Source: an uncultured Christensenella sp. (GTDB taxonomy: Bacteria > Bacillota > Clostridia > Christensenellales > Borkfalkiaceae). Taken from it: a stretch of DNA of 59,548 nucleotides. Positions 6,899 through 15,764 of the stretch are shown piece by piece; the first letter of the stretch is position 1; each line of letters opens with the position of its first letter. A model generated the notes under the pieces. The model was not told the DNA's origin. It ran no database searches and worked only from the letters and a program-made list of their open reading frames with translations. The stretch covers positions 1 to 59,548 of the forward strand of contig CAJTOY010000007.1 in assembly GCA_910578195.1 (NCBI GenBank), in the 5' to 3' direction. A program made the translations under genes and the position numbers.

Positions 6899-8791
6899 TT
6901 AATCGAGCTCGAACGCGCCCGTGTACAGCTGATAATACTTGCCCTTTTGCGCAATCAGCTGTTCGTGGTCGCCGCGTTCGATAATTTCGCCGTGTTCGAG
7001 GACCATTATCGCCTTGCTGTTGCGGACGGTGGAAAGTCTGTGCGCGATTACGAAAACCGTCCTGCCCTCCATGAGTTTATCCATGCCTTGCTCGATAAGC
7101 TTCTCCGTGCGGGTGTCGATTGACGAGGTCGCCTCGTCGAGTATCAGAACGGGGCACTCGGATACCATTGCGCGGGCTATCGCGAGAAGCTGTCTTTGCC
7201 CTTGCGAGAGATTCGCGCCGTCGCCCGTTATCATTGTGCCGTAGCCGTCGGGCAAGTGTGTTATGAAGAAATCGGCGTTCGCAAGCTTCGCCGCCCTTAT
7301 GCACTCCTCGTCGGTGGCGTTAAGTCTGCCGTAGCGGATATTATCCATTACCGTGCCCGTGAAAAGGTGGGTATCCTGCAAGACCACGCCCAGACTTTTT
7401 CGCAAGTCGTCCTTGTTTATACTCTTGATATCCAGCCCGTCGTAGGTAATTTCGCCCGACTGAATATCGTAAAAGCGGTTTATAAGGTTGGTTATCGTCG
7501 TCTTGCCCGCGCCCGTCGAGCCGACGAACGCGATTTTCTGACCGGGCTTTGCGTAAAGCGAGATATTTTTAAGTATGACCTTTTCATCGGTATAGCCGAA
7601 AACAACGTCGTTAAAACGGATATCGCCCTTTAACGGAATAAACTCGAATTCGCCGTTTGCAAGGGGCTTTTTCCACGCCCATTTGCCGTTTTCGTATTCG
7701 AGCGTGACGTCTCCGCCCTCATCCTCGGGCTCGGTGTCGACCATCTCGAAAATACGCTCGGCGCCCGCCAAAGCCATAACTATCGCATTGAACTGCTGCG
7801 AAACCTGCATTACGGGCATATTGAACTGCCTCGAATACATTAAAAAAGAAACCAGCATACCCGCAACCACCGCGACGCGATTCGCGTTTCCGCCCTCGAT
7901 TATAGAGCACTGTATGGACAAGAAACCGATCTCGCCCGCGAACACCATCATAAGCACGCCGACCAGCGCGACCAAGACGTACTGCAAATAGCCGAGGTTA
8001 TTGTTTATAGGTCCTAAAATGAATGCGTATTTATTTGCGATTTTACCCGCTTCGTTGAGCTCGTCGTTAACTTTTTTAAACTGCTCGCGCGCCTTTGCCT
8101 CGTGACAGAAAACTTTGATTACCTTCTGCCCCTCGGTCATTTCCTCGACGTAGCCGTTTAAGTTGCCCAACGCCTTTTGGTGGGTCAGATAGTATTTCGC
8201 AGATTTGCCGCCTACGATTTTTGTCGCGACAATGACCGCCGCAAGCATTATTAAAACTACAAGCAATAGAGTTGCGCTGTATACGAGCATAAACCCGAAC
8301 ACCGCCGTAATGGTAAGCGCGGAGGAAATTATCTGCGGTATAGTCTGGGTGAGAAGCTGGCGCATAGTGTCTACGTCGTTGGTGTAAAGGCTCATTAAAT
8401 CGCCGTGCGTATGAGTGTCGAAATACTTCAACGGCAACCGCTGCATTTTCGCGAACATTTCGTCTCTCATTTTTTTGAGCGTGCGTTGTGCGATATACAT
8501 CATTATCAGATTGTACGAAAACGAAGATATAGCGCCGACAAGGTAAATACAGCCCATTGCGATTATGTTGGGATAAACAATTCCCCACATATCGGCATTG
8601 ACGCCGTTGTCTATAAGCTCGGTGACGATATACGAAATTCTGGAAGCGGCGGTCACGTTGGCAACCGACGCGAAAAGCACGAACACGAACACGAACGCGG
8701 TCGCAAGCTTGTTGTTGGAAAAGGCGTATTTTAAAAGCCTTTTTAAAGTTTTTACGGGCGTCTTTGCGCGTTTTTTATCGGGTTTACTCAT
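6899..8791 (-). CDS. ABC exporter half-transporter, canonical-site subunit
   Basis: A 630-residue fused membrane-ATPase protein: six transmembrane helices in about residues 25-330, then an ATPase with Walker A GSTGAGKTT, signature LSQGQ and Walker B LILDEATSSID. It keeps the catalytic Glu after Walker B. An insertion of about 30 residues (DEGGDVTLEYENGKWAWKK) joins the two domains. It overlaps the partner gene by eight bases. With that partner and the MarR gene it looks like a drug- or metabolite-exporting heterodimer of the LmrCD/BmrCD type; substrate unknown. Confidence 0.93.
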   Translation of the reverse strand: MSKPDKKRAKTPVKTLKRLLKYAFSNNKLATAFVFVFVLFASVANVTAASRISYIVTELIDNGVNADMWGIVYPNIIAMGCIYLVGAISSFSYNLIMMYIAQRTLKKMRDEMFAKMQRLPLKYFDTHTHGDLMSLYTNDVDTMRQLLTQTIPQIISSALTITAVFGFMLVYSATLLLVVLIMLAAVIVATKIVGGKSAKYYLTHQKALGNLNGYVEEMTEGQKVIKVFCHEAKAREQFKKVNDELNEAGKIANKYAFILGPINNNLGYLQYVLVALVGVLMMVFAGEIGFLSIQCSIIEGGNANRVAVVAGMLVSFLMYSRQFNMPVMQVSQQFNAIVMALAGAERIFEMVDTEPEDEGGDVTLEYENGKWAWKKPLANGEFEFIPLKGDIRFNDVVFGYTDEKVILKNISLYAKPGQKIAFVGSTGAGKTTITNLINRFYDIQSGEITYDGLDIKSINKDDLRKSLGVVLQDTHLFTGTVMDNIRYGRLNATDEECIRAAKLANADFFITHLPDGYGTMITGDGANLSQGQRQLLAIARAMVSECPVLILDEATSSIDTRTEKLIEQGMDKLMEGRTVFVIAHRLSTVRNSKAIMVLEHGEIIERGDHEQLIAQKGKYYQLYTGAFELD

Positions 8792-10544
8792 TTTCGCCTC
8801 CCTTTACTTGCGACGCGTGCACCTCGCGGTAAATTTCGTTGGTCTTTATAAGCTCGTCATGGGTGCCGCAGCCTACGATTTTACCCTCGTCCAGAACTAT
8901 TATTTTGTCCGCGTCCTGCACGGAAGCAATGCGCTGGGCTATAATGATTTTTGTTGTGTCGGGCGCGTATTTTCTGAGCGCGGAGCGGATTTCGGAGTCA
9001 GTTTTGGTATCGACCGCCGAAGTCGAGTCGTCGAAAATCAAGACGTAGGGCTTTTTCAAAAGCGCGCGGGCAATGCAAAGCCTCTGCTTCTGTCCGCCCG
9101 AAACGTTTACGCCGCCCTGACCCAGGTCGTAGTTAAACCCGCCCGGCAGTCTGTCGATAAAGTCCTCCGCGCACGCTTGCCTTGCGGCAAAGCGTAATTC
9201 TTCGTCGGTCGCATTCTCGTCGCCCCAGCGCAGATTTTCCGCAACCGTGCCCGAGAAAAGCACGTTCTTTTGCAAGACCATTGCCACCTTGTTGCGGAGG
9301 GTGTCCATATTGTAGTCCTTGACGTTCACCCCGCCGACCTTTACCGAGCCGCCGCTCACGTCGTACAGTCTGGGTATCAAGGATACGAGCGAGGTCTTGC
9401 CCGCGCCCGTAGCGCCGATAATTCCCACGGTTTCGCCCGCGGCGATATGTAAATTTATTCCCGACAAAACGTTCACTTCGGATTTTTGAGAATATGCGAA
9501 GCTTACGTTTTCGAAGTCTATCGAGCCGTCCTTGATTTCGGTAACGGGGGTTTCGGGTTTGGGAAGGGTTGTTTTTTCATTAAGCACCTCGCAAATTCTG
9601 TCCATGCTTCCCTTTGAGAGGGAAATGAAGTTCAGACACATTGCGACCATCATCACGCCCGTGAGTATCTGCGCGGAGTACTGTATGAGGGTCTGGATTT
9701 CAGAGGGGCTGACGTTGCCGCTGATTGCGCCCGTTTCCATATTCGAGCCGAGGGTCAATATAAGTAAATTGACGATAAACATTACGAGTGTCACGCACGG
9801 CATCATTACCGTGAGTATCCTCTCCGCCTTCACCGAATAGTTATATACCTCGCCCGTAGCACTCTTCATTTTTTCTATCTCGCGGTCTTCACGGACGTAA
9901 GACTTAACGACTCGCACCGCGGTAAGATTTTCCTGCACGACTGCGTTCAATCTGTCGTACTTTTTAAACATCGTTCTGAAATACGGCACGACCTTGAACA
10001 TACAAATCGCAACCACGATTCCGAGCGTGAACGCCGCGCCCGCAAAGATAAGCGCCATCATGGGCTCGATTATCGCCGTCATTATTATCGAAGCGATAAA
10101 CAGCACGGGCGCGCGGACGAGCATTCTTATCGCCATCTGATAGGCGTTCTGGACGTTGGAAACGTCGGTGGTTATTCTGGTTATAAGACTTGCCGTCGAA
10201 TAGTTGTCGATATTCGCGAACGAGTAGGTTTGAAGATTGTTGTACATATCTTCCCTTAAATTGTGCGCAAAGCCGCAGCTCGCCTTTGCGGCAAGCTTTC
10301 CGCCCCACACGCCGCAAAGCAGCGCGAGCACCGCGCAGACCGCCATCAATGACGCGCACACTGCTATTGCGGAGACGTTGATTTCGGTGATTAAGCCCTT
10401 TGCAAGGTCCTCGAACTGTCCGACTATGTAGGTCATCATAAAGGGAATTAGTATTTCCATAACCGCCTCGCCTACCATTACTATGGGGCAGAGTATGGAC
10501 GCGGTCTTATATTCCCTTACGCTTTTAAGCAAAGTTTTAATCAC
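8784..10544 (-). CDS. ABC exporter half-transporter, degenerate-site subunit
   Basis: A 586-residue half-transporter with six N-terminal transmembrane helices and an ATPase bearing Walker A GATGAGKTS, signature VSGGQ and Walker B VLIFDDSTSAVD. The catalytic Glu after Walker B is Asp (DD instead of DE), the known hallmark of the degenerate nucleotide site in asymmetric heterodimeric exporters. The start ATG overlaps the marR stop (ATGA) and the end overlaps the next ABC gene, so the three genes form one transcription and translation unit. Confidence 0.93.
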   Translation of the reverse strand: MIKTLLKSVREYKTASILCPIVMVGEAVMEILIPFMMTYIVGQFEDLAKGLITEINVSAIAVCASLMAVCAVLALLCGVWGGKLAAKASCGFAHNLREDMYNNLQTYSFANIDNYSTASLITRITTDVSNVQNAYQMAIRMLVRAPVLFIASIIMTAIIEPMMALIFAGAAFTLGIVVAICMFKVVPYFRTMFKKYDRLNAVVQENLTAVRVVKSYVREDREIEKMKSATGEVYNYSVKAERILTVMMPCVTLVMFIVNLLILTLGSNMETGAISGNVSPSEIQTLIQYSAQILTGVMMVAMCLNFISLSKGSMDRICEVLNEKTTLPKPETPVTEIKDGSIDFENVSFAYSQKSEVNVLSGINLHIAAGETVGIIGATGAGKTSLVSLIPRLYDVSGGSVKVGGVNVKDYNMDTLRNKVAMVLQKNVLFSGTVAENLRWGDENATDEELRFAARQACAEDFIDRLPGGFNYDLGQGGVNVSGGQKQRLCIARALLKKPYVLIFDDSTSAVDTKTDSEIRSALRKYAPDTTKIIIAQRIASVQDADKIIVLDEGKIVGCGTHDELIKTNEIYREVHASQVKGGENE

Positions 10545-10990
10545 TTAGTATCCTCCTTTTCGGGATTAATTCCCGACATTATTTTATTTAAAAGTGTTAT
10601 GAAGGTCTCTTGTTCCTCCTCGGTCAGCGCAGACTGAACGAGCGCGTCGCACTTTTCCATATATAACTTTTTCTCTTCGCAGAGTACGTTCCCCTTTTCC
10701 GTGAGCGTAATATACTTCGTGCGTGCGTCGCCGTCGGCGACATTGCGGACGAGATAACCCTTCTTTTCAAGCGTGGTTAAAAGGGTCGAAACCGAAGAAG
10801 CGCGTAGATTGACGTGCTTTTCTATGTCCTTTTGGCAAACCTTTTCGCCTTGACGCGTGCGGCGCAATACAAACACAAGGGCGTCCATCTGCACGGGAGT
10901 TATTCCGTATCCGGCAAATAGAAAATTGTTTTCTCTGCTCATGTGTCTTTGCAGACAGCATATCCGCCCGAATAATCTTTTATTTTCCAA
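10541..10990 (-). CDS. MarR-family transcriptional regulator
   Basis: A 149-residue winged-helix regulator. The MarR pattern is visible: GITPVQMDALVFV (about 29-41), the recognition helix region LRASSVSTLLTTLEKKGYL (about 67-85), the wing DGDARTKYITLTEKG (about 91-105) and flanking dimerisation helices. The start is TTG with GGAGG seven bases upstream. A perfect 9-base inverted repeat lies between its promoter and start, so autorepression, with derepression by the exporter's substrate, is the likely control. Confidence 0.91.
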   Translation of the reverse strand: MENKRLFGRICCLQRHMSRENNFLFAGYGITPVQMDALVFVLRRTRQGEKVCQKDIEKHVNLRASSVSTLLTTLEKKGYLVRNVADGDARTKYITLTEKGNVLCEEKKLYMEKCDALVQSALTEEEQETFITLLNKIMSGINPEKEDTK

Positions 10991-11008
10991 AGCTCAGCCT
11001 CCGAATAG

Positions 11009-11035
11009 TTAGACTTCGAATAGTTTGAAGTCTAA
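11009..11035 (-). promoter_or_regulatory. Probable MarR operator (inverted repeat)
   Basis: TTAGACTTC (11009-11017) and GAAGTCTAA (11027-11035) are perfect 9-base inverted arms separated by nine bases, starting three bases downstream of the -10 of the marR promoter. A direct repeat CGAATAGTT (11002-11010 and 11017-11025) overlaps it. Confidence 0.72.
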
Positions 11036-11038
11036 GTT

Positions 11039-11067
11039 ATTATATACGCAAAAATTTTTTATGTCAA
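11039..11067 (-). promoter_or_regulatory. Sigma-A promoter of the marR-ABC exporter operon
   Basis: Minus strand TTGACA (11067-11062), 17-base spacer, TATAAT (11044-11039): a full consensus promoter whose transcript starts within the probable operator. Confidence 0.88.
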
Positions 11068-11153
11068 ATTTCGGACGCGGATAAAATTAATAAAATTTTA
11101 TCTGAAACAGGTTAACACTTTCTGAAAAATATTGAATTACGCATAAAATTTGC

Positions 11154-11182
11154 TTGCCAACGGTGAACGTATATGATATAAT
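11154..11182 (+). promoter_or_regulatory. Sigma-A promoter of tRNA-Glu
   Basis: TTGCCA, 17-base spacer, TATAAT. The predicted start lies about 13 bases before the mature tRNA 5' end. Confidence 0.82.
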
Positions 11183-11201
11183 CACAAAGCAATTTGAGTT
11201 C

Positions 11202-11276
11202 GGCCTTGTGGTCAAGCGGTTAAGACGGAGCCCTCTCAAGGCTCAATCCCGGGTTCGATTCCCGGCAGGGTCACCA
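11202..11276 (+). tRNA. tRNA-Glu (CTC)
   Basis: A 75-base cloverleaf with acceptor GGCCTTG/CAGGGTC, anticodon stem GAGCC/GGCTC around loop CTCTCAA (anticodon CTC), T arm CCGGGTTCGATTCCCGG and an encoded CCA. It stands alone, with its own promoter and a following hairpin. Confidence 0.96.
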
Positions 11277-11280
11277 TATA

Positions 11281-11308
11281 AATACGGTTTGCGATTGCAA
11301 ACCGTATT
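11281..11308 (+). terminator. Hairpin after tRNA-Glu
   Basis: AATACGGTTTGC/GCAAACCGTATT, a perfect 12-base stem with a GATT loop five bases after the tRNA CCA. The following sequence (TAACTT) has few T residues, so termination may be partial and feed the genes downstream. Confidence 0.6.
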
Positions 11309-11321
11309 TAACTTATATATT

Positions 11322-11567
11322 ATGCTAAGATATTATTACGTCGAACAAAAAAACAGGCTGTACGTTTACGACTGCGACAGCGGCTTTTATAAGTCCTTTA
11401 ACGGTGAAAAATGGGTTACCCCCGCTATTTCCTTTCAACAAGTCGAGCGCGACAACGACGTCGACTTCGTTGAAATTTCCGAAAGCGCCGCAAAGGAGCT
11501 TTCAAACGGCATAGGCTTCGAAAAGGAGCTGATGTCCTATCTTAGGAGCATTAAATGGAATACATAA
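11322..11567 (+). CDS. Small hypothetical protein
   Basis: An 81-residue product beginning MLRYYYVEQKNRLYVYD, with no recognised domain and alternating polar/aromatic residues suggesting a small beta-rich fold. No Shine-Dalgarno is evident before the ATG. The reading frame also runs back through the tRNA, but that part is not coding. Its last 13 bases overlap the GNAT/YoaP gene, whose Shine-Dalgarno lies inside it, so the two are probably translated together. Confidence 0.6.
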   Translation: MLRYYYVEQKNRLYVYDCDSGFYKSFNGEKWVTPAISFQQVERDNDVDFVEISESAAKELSNGIGFEKELMSYLRSIKWNT

Positions 11568-12307
11568 AACTTACGCAAGATAATCTTGAAAATGAGCATA
11601 TCTGTTGCGCCATATCCAACAACAAGGATATTCAGGTCGCGAGCAAAAAAGCTTGGCTTTCTGAAAGACTGCAAGACGGGCTTGTGTTTTTGAAGTCTGC
11701 CGAGCGCGGCAAGTGCTTTATAGAGTACATACCCGCAGAATATGCGTGGTGTCCCGTTGAAGCCGACGGATACATGCACATAAACTGCTTCTGGGTTTCG
11801 GGCTCGTTTAAGGGGCACGGCTATTCGAACGATTTGCTGTCCGCGTGTATCGCCGACGCGAAGTCAAAGGGCATGCACGGATTGACGGTGATTTCTTCGC
11901 AAAAGAAAATGCCCTTTCTTTCCGACCCGAAGCACCTTCTTTATAAGTGCTTCAAGGTTGCCGACACTGCCGAGCCGAGCTATGCGCTGTTATATCTGCC
12001 GTTCAACGAAAACGCGCCCGTGCCAAGATTTAAAGAAAGCGCGAAGCGCCCGCATACTGATAAGCAAGGCTTCGTAGTCTACTACACCCACGGCTGCCCG
12101 TTCACCGCGAAGTATGTGCCGATTGTCGAGAAATTCGCGAAAGAAAAAGGTATTCCCTTTGAAAGCGTTTTGATTGACAGCACCGAAAAAGCGCAAAACG
12201 CGCCCTGCGTCTGGACGAATTACGCCCTTTTTTACAACGGGCGATATATTTCGAACGAAATATTGAACGAGAAAAAGTTCGCCGAGCTTATCGGAAAATT
12301 AAAATAA
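11555..12307 (+). CDS. GNAT N-acetyltransferase with C-terminal YoaP (thioredoxin-like) domain
   Basis: A 250-residue two-domain protein. Residues 1-150 are a GNAT fold with the acetyl-CoA loop at SFKGHGYSNDLL (84-95). The C-terminal part (about 170-250) has a thioredoxin-like pattern with CPFT at 181-184 (YYTHGCPFTAKYVPIVEKF), as in the YoaP family. AGGAG lies six bases before the ATG. The acetyl acceptor is unknown. The single-Cys CxxT form implies binding or monothiol chemistry rather than dithiol oxidoreduction. Confidence 0.87.
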   Translation: MEYIKLTQDNLENEHICCAISNNKDIQVASKKAWLSERLQDGLVFLKSAERGKCFIEYIPAEYAWCPVEADGYMHINCFWVSGSFKGHGYSNDLLSACIADAKSKGMHGLTVISSQKKMPFLSDPKHLLYKCFKVADTAEPSYALLYLPFNENAPVPRFKESAKRPHTDKQGFVVYYTHGCPFTAKYVPIVEKFAKEKGIPFESVLIDSTEKAQNAPCVWTNYALFYNGRYISNEILNEKKFAELIGKLK

Positions 12308-12321
12308 AAAAGGCTTAGTTC

Positions 12322-12360
12322 ACGCCCACTCTACCGACGGTAGAGTGGGCGTAACTTTTA
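12322..12360. terminator. Bidirectional terminator between GNAT/YoaP and mscS
   Basis: ACGCCCACTCTACC, loop GAC, GGTAGAGTGGGCGT (12322-12352), followed by T-rich sequence on the plus strand and by a T-rich stretch on the minus strand. It separates convergent genes. Confidence 0.85.
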
Positions 12361-13314
12361 TTTTTTGTCCATGTGCACGACAAGCTGGTTGAAGGGTATG
12401 CCTATTCCGTTTTCGTCGAACATGACCTTTAACCTTCCGTTCATGGCGCGCTGTACAGCGAAAATATCGTTTTCGTCGCAATCGGCAGTGAACTGCAACG
12501 TTACGCCCGACGCGCCGAGCGCGGCAACGCCGTCATAGACTATCTCGCCTATTACTCCCTCTATTTTGATTTCGGGGAGCTTGTTTTTGATTATCTCCTC
12601 CACACGCGCGAGCGAGTCGCCGTATTCGATATCAATCAGCGTCTTTGCCTTGGAGGGCTTGACGGTCTGGTTTAACACGCCCCTTATTTCGCTGTTATTG
12701 AAAATTTTGACGTTGCCGACCGCTTCGAGCTGGGTTGTGCGAATTCCGATAGATACGACCGTGCCCCTGAACCCGTCGACGGTGATTATGTCGCCGACGT
12801 TAAACTCGTTTTCGAATACGATGAAAAGCCCCGCGACGATATCCGAAATCAAGCTCTGCATTCCGAGACCGACGATAAGGGTCAGCACGCCTGCGCCGGT
12901 TATAAGCGCGGTTGTGTCAACGCCCCAGATTGCAAGCACGGCGATAACGAGAATAATCGCCGCGACCCATTTTATAATACTGCTGGTCAGCTTCACCACG
13001 GTTATTTCGCGCTGGGTCTTGGTGAAAAGTCTGTTTATTATGCCTATTATTATGCTGGTTGCAACTAATATAATCGTAATTACCTGAATTGCGCGCACGA
13101 TATTCGGCACGAGCGCAAGCAGGCTGTTTAAAAATTCGGAAGTCGAAATTCCGCGATTGAAAATGCTGTCCGACGCGAAAATATAGTCGTGAAAGACGTA
13201 CGAGCAAATTGTGCCGACCAACATAATCAACAGTATGATTATTTTAACCGGTCCAAGCCTTTTGACCTTTGCCTTCATTTCTTCGGTTTGTTGTTTTAAG
13301 TTATTCTTTTTCAT
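12358..13314 (-). CDS. MscS-family small-conductance mechanosensitive channel
   Basis: A 318-residue membrane protein. Transmembrane segments at about 22-48, 68-95 and 115-150 precede the pore-lining helix rich in Gly and Ala (GAGVLTLIVGLGMQSLISDIVAG, about 138-160, given as a pattern) and the beta domain starting FNVGDIITVDGFRGTVVSIGIRTTQ. A typical MscS C-terminal alpha/beta domain follows. It releases solutes on hypo-osmotic shock. It overlaps the upstream hydrolase gene by 14 bases. Confidence 0.92.
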   Translation of the reverse strand: MKKNNLKQQTEEMKAKVKRLGPVKIIILLIMLVGTICSYVFHDYIFASDSIFNRGISTSEFLNSLLALVPNIVRAIQVITIILVATSIIIGIINRLFTKTQREITVVKLTSSIIKWVAAIILVIAVLAIWGVDTTALITGAGVLTLIVGLGMQSLISDIVAGLFIVFENEFNVGDIITVDGFRGTVVSIGIRTTQLEAVGNVKIFNNSEIRGVLNQTVKPSKAKTLIDIEYGDSLARVEEIIKNKLPEIKIEGVIGEIVYDGVAALGASGVTLQFTADCDENDIFAVQRAMNGRLKVMFDENGIGIPFNQLVVHMDKK

Positions 13315-14221
13315 TTTGCTTCTCCTCGATAAAATTCAGAATTTTGCGCATAACCTCTTCGTCCTCCTCCGTCGCCGCCTTAAAATCGAATTTCGTTTTG
13401 TCGTAAGTGCGGTTTTTGAATGACATGGTAAGCTCGGATAAAAGCCTTTCGGCGTTTTCGGTATTGTAAGGGTTATGCGCCTTGCCTTTTACAAGCATTT
13501 TAGTTAAGTGCTTTCCTTCCGCTTTATAAAACACCGCTTTTTTCGGCGAAACGACCTTATCTTTGTCCCCGTGGATTAAAAGTGTCGGCGTATTGTTTCT
13601 TTCGGCGCATTTTGCCGCGTTTGAATTGCCCTTAGCGCCGTATTTGAGAAAGTTTACCACCCACCAAGACGGGCGCAGAAGCGCTGCAAGCGGACGCGAA
13701 ATAATCGGCGCCGCGCCCTCCTGCATTGTCTTTGAAGGAGTATTCGGCGCGCTGATTGCCACAACCCCGCTCACCTTTCTTTCTGCGGAGGCGCAAAGCG
13801 CCGAATACGCGCCCCAGCTGTGCCCTATGAGGTAAACGTTTTTATACCCCCTTTCGCGGGCGAAATCGATTGCCTTAATAACCATCTGCACACCGGAATA
13901 CATGCCCTTTAAATTTCTGCCCCCGGAGAAATTACAGCCTCTGCTATCAACGGCAAGCACGGGATAGCCTTGCCCGCAAAAATACGCGATTTCGGTCGTA
14001 TACGCGATATGCCCCGGTCCCATACCGTGGCAGAAAATTATAAGCTTGTCCTTTTGCGGCACGTCCTTGCGGTAAATAAAACCCTTCAAGCCTTTCGGCA
14101 AGGAAACGGCTTCGGCGGAAAGACCGAAGTCTTCCGCCGAAAAATATACTAACTGTGCATTCTTTTCACAGCGCTTACCGAACGCGTAACGGTCGGTAAG
14201 TAATGCAAGAATCAAACACAT
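13301..14221 (-). CDS. Alpha/beta hydrolase, probably membrane-anchored
   Basis: A 306-residue hydrolase of the alpha/beta fold. The nucleophile elbow is GHSWG (Ser135), the oxyanion segment FCHGMGPG lies near 63-70, the acidic residue is in HGDKD (Asp219 or Asp221) and the His is His249 in KAHNPYNT. The N-terminus (MCLILALLTDRYAFGKR) is short and hydrophobic, suggesting an anchor. The start codon shares a base with the pgi stop (TAATG). Substrate is not predictable; the family includes lipases, peptidases and esterases. Confidence 0.87.
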   Translation of the reverse strand: MCLILALLTDRYAFGKRCEKNAQLVYFSAEDFGLSAEAVSLPKGLKGFIYRKDVPQKDKLIIFCHGMGPGHIAYTTEIAYFCGQGYPVLAVDSRGCNFSGGRNLKGMYSGVQMVIKAIDFARERGYKNVYLIGHSWGAYSALCASAERKVSGVVAISAPNTPSKTMQEGAAPIISRPLAALLRPSWWVVNFLKYGAKGNSNAAKCAERNNTPTLLIHGDKDKVVSPKKAVFYKAEGKHLTKMLVKGKAHNPYNTENAERLLSELTMSFKNRTYDKTKFDFKAATEEDEEVMRKILNFIEEKQNEKE

Positions 14222-15636
14222 TATACGATATACCTTTTATCGAGCGCGGGCGCGGCGTCCATTTCCGCCTTCTGCGCCTCGTATCCCTTTTTGCCGAGCA
14301 GCGCGAACGTCGCTTTTTTGCCGTCCTCTACGCCGGGCTGGTTGAACGTGTTTATGTTCAAAAGCGCGCCCGTATATGCCGTCTGCAATTCGAGAAGGAA
14401 CATAAGCTGACCGAGCGTGAACGCGTTTACTTCGGGCATGTTTATAGTGTAGTTCATTCTGCCCGCACGCATAAGCGCGTACGCCGTAGCCTTGTTTTCC
14501 GCCTGAATAAGTTCCTGCATGGTATGACCGCCGAGGAAACCGACGTCGGGAATATCCTCGCAGCCGCGGGCTATGGGCATTTCATAGCCGTATTTTTCAA
14601 CCGAAATAAAAGTTATGACCTTGTCGTACGGACCTTCGATATACAGCTGAACCTGCGAGTGCTGGTCGGTTACGCCGAGGCTTTTGACGGGCGTGGTGCC
14701 CGCGTTGACGACCTTTCCGTCGTAGTCCACAGCTTTGCCGAGCGACTCCGCCCAAAGCTGGCAGTACCAGTCCGCCATTAATTTCAAGTTATCAGAATAA
14801 GGCATAAGCACGTTGATATTTTTGCCTTGTTTCATAGTGATGTACTGCAACACTGCGCACGCGAGCGCGGGGTTTTCCTCAACCGAGGGCTTGCTGCAAA
14901 GTTCGTCCATGTACGCCGCGCCGTCGAGCATTGCTTTAATATCGATGCCGAGCACTGCCGCGGGCAGAAGTCCGACGGGGCACATTTCGGAAAATCTTCC
15001 GCCGACGCCGTCGGGAAGCACATACTTTTTGAACGCGCCGCCGAAGCTTTGGTCGATTTTAATGAGATTTCCGCGGCTTGCGTCGGTCGTGAAAATCATG
15101 TTTTCGGGGAGGTTTACTCCCTTTTTCTTCAATATGTCGGCGATAATGAGATACTGCGTCATTGTTTCGCTGGTCGCGCCCGACTTCGAAATTACGTTGA
15201 AGCACGTTTTTTCGGGTTCGATAACGTCCAAAAGCGCCGCCATTCTCACGGGGTCGACGTTGTCCTCGACATAGAATTTGGGTCCGTTCCGCTTGTCGTC
15301 GGGAAGCTCGTTATAATGAAGATGTTTGAGCGCGTTGAACGCCATTATGGGTCCGAGCGCACTGCCGCCTATACCGAGCACGACAAAATATTTGAATTTT
15401 TTTCTGACCTTTTCCGCGGTCTTTAAAATATCTTCGACGATTTCGGTCTGGTTATACGGAAGCTCCGTCCAGCCCATGAACAAATCGTCTCTGCCGCGGT
15501 TGGTCTTAACGTAGTTAAAAGCCTCCGCCGCTTTGCCTTCGAGGGCGGCGAGCTCGGAATTTTTGATACCCTTGTCGCCCAACGATTTTTCCATCATATA
15601 ATTGAAGTCAACGGTTACACGCATTTTGTTTTTCAT
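14221..15636 (-). CDS. pgi: Glucose-6-phosphate isomerase
   Basis: Interconverts glucose-6-phosphate and fructose-6-phosphate. The 471-residue protein has VLGIGGSALGP (phosphate loop), NVISKSGATSETMTQYL, GGRFSEMCPVGLLPAA and the C-terminal QPGVEDGKKATFALLGKKGYE with the active-site Lys region. The start at 15636 is chosen because GGAGG lies six bases before it; an upstream in-frame ATG (15669) overlaps the -10. It heads the pgi-hydrolase-mscS operon. Confidence 0.96.
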   Translation of the reverse strand: MKNKMRVTVDFNYMMEKSLGDKGIKNSELAALEGKAAEAFNYVKTNRGRDDLFMGWTELPYNQTEIVEDILKTAEKVRKKFKYFVVLGIGGSALGPIMAFNALKHLHYNELPDDKRNGPKFYVEDNVDPVRMAALLDVIEPEKTCFNVISKSGATSETMTQYLIIADILKKKGVNLPENMIFTTDASRGNLIKIDQSFGGAFKKYVLPDGVGGRFSEMCPVGLLPAAVLGIDIKAMLDGAAYMDELCSKPSVEENPALACAVLQYITMKQGKNINVLMPYSDNLKLMADWYCQLWAESLGKAVDYDGKVVNAGTTPVKSLGVTDQHSQVQLYIEGPYDKVITFISVEKYGYEMPIARGCEDIPDVGFLGGHTMQELIQAENKATAYALMRAGRMNYTINMPEVNAFTLGQLMFLLELQTAYTGALLNINTFNQPGVEDGKKATFALLGKKGYEAQKAEMDAAPALDKRYIV

Positions 15637-15667
15637 AGTGTCCTCCAAGCAAATTTTTCCATAGCCC

Positions 15668-15696
15668 ATTATATACCGTTATAATTAATTAGTCAA
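15668..15696 (-). promoter_or_regulatory. Sigma-A promoter of pgi
   Basis: Minus strand TTGACT (15696-15691), 17-base spacer, TATAAT (15673-15668); about 31 bases upstream of the pgi start. Confidence 0.87.
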
Positions 15697-15728
15697 CAAA
15701 GCGCGGGCAATTTTTTGATTGAAAACAG

Positions 15729-15758
15729 TTGCTAAAACGTTTGTTTTAATGGTATAAT
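15729..15758 (+). promoter_or_regulatory. Leaderless-type promoter of the helicase gene
   Basis: TTGCTA, 18-base spacer, TATAAT (15753-15758), then six bases and the ATG. No Shine-Dalgarno is possible in that gap; predicted transcription begins at the ATG. Confidence 0.68.
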
Positions 15759-15764
15759 TCCGTT

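Noticed and set aside
11154..11321. Open frame running through the tRNA-Glu promoter and gene into the small hypothetical protein
   Set aside because: The first 56 codons are promoter, tRNA and hairpin sequence; the coding part can only begin at the ATG at 11322.
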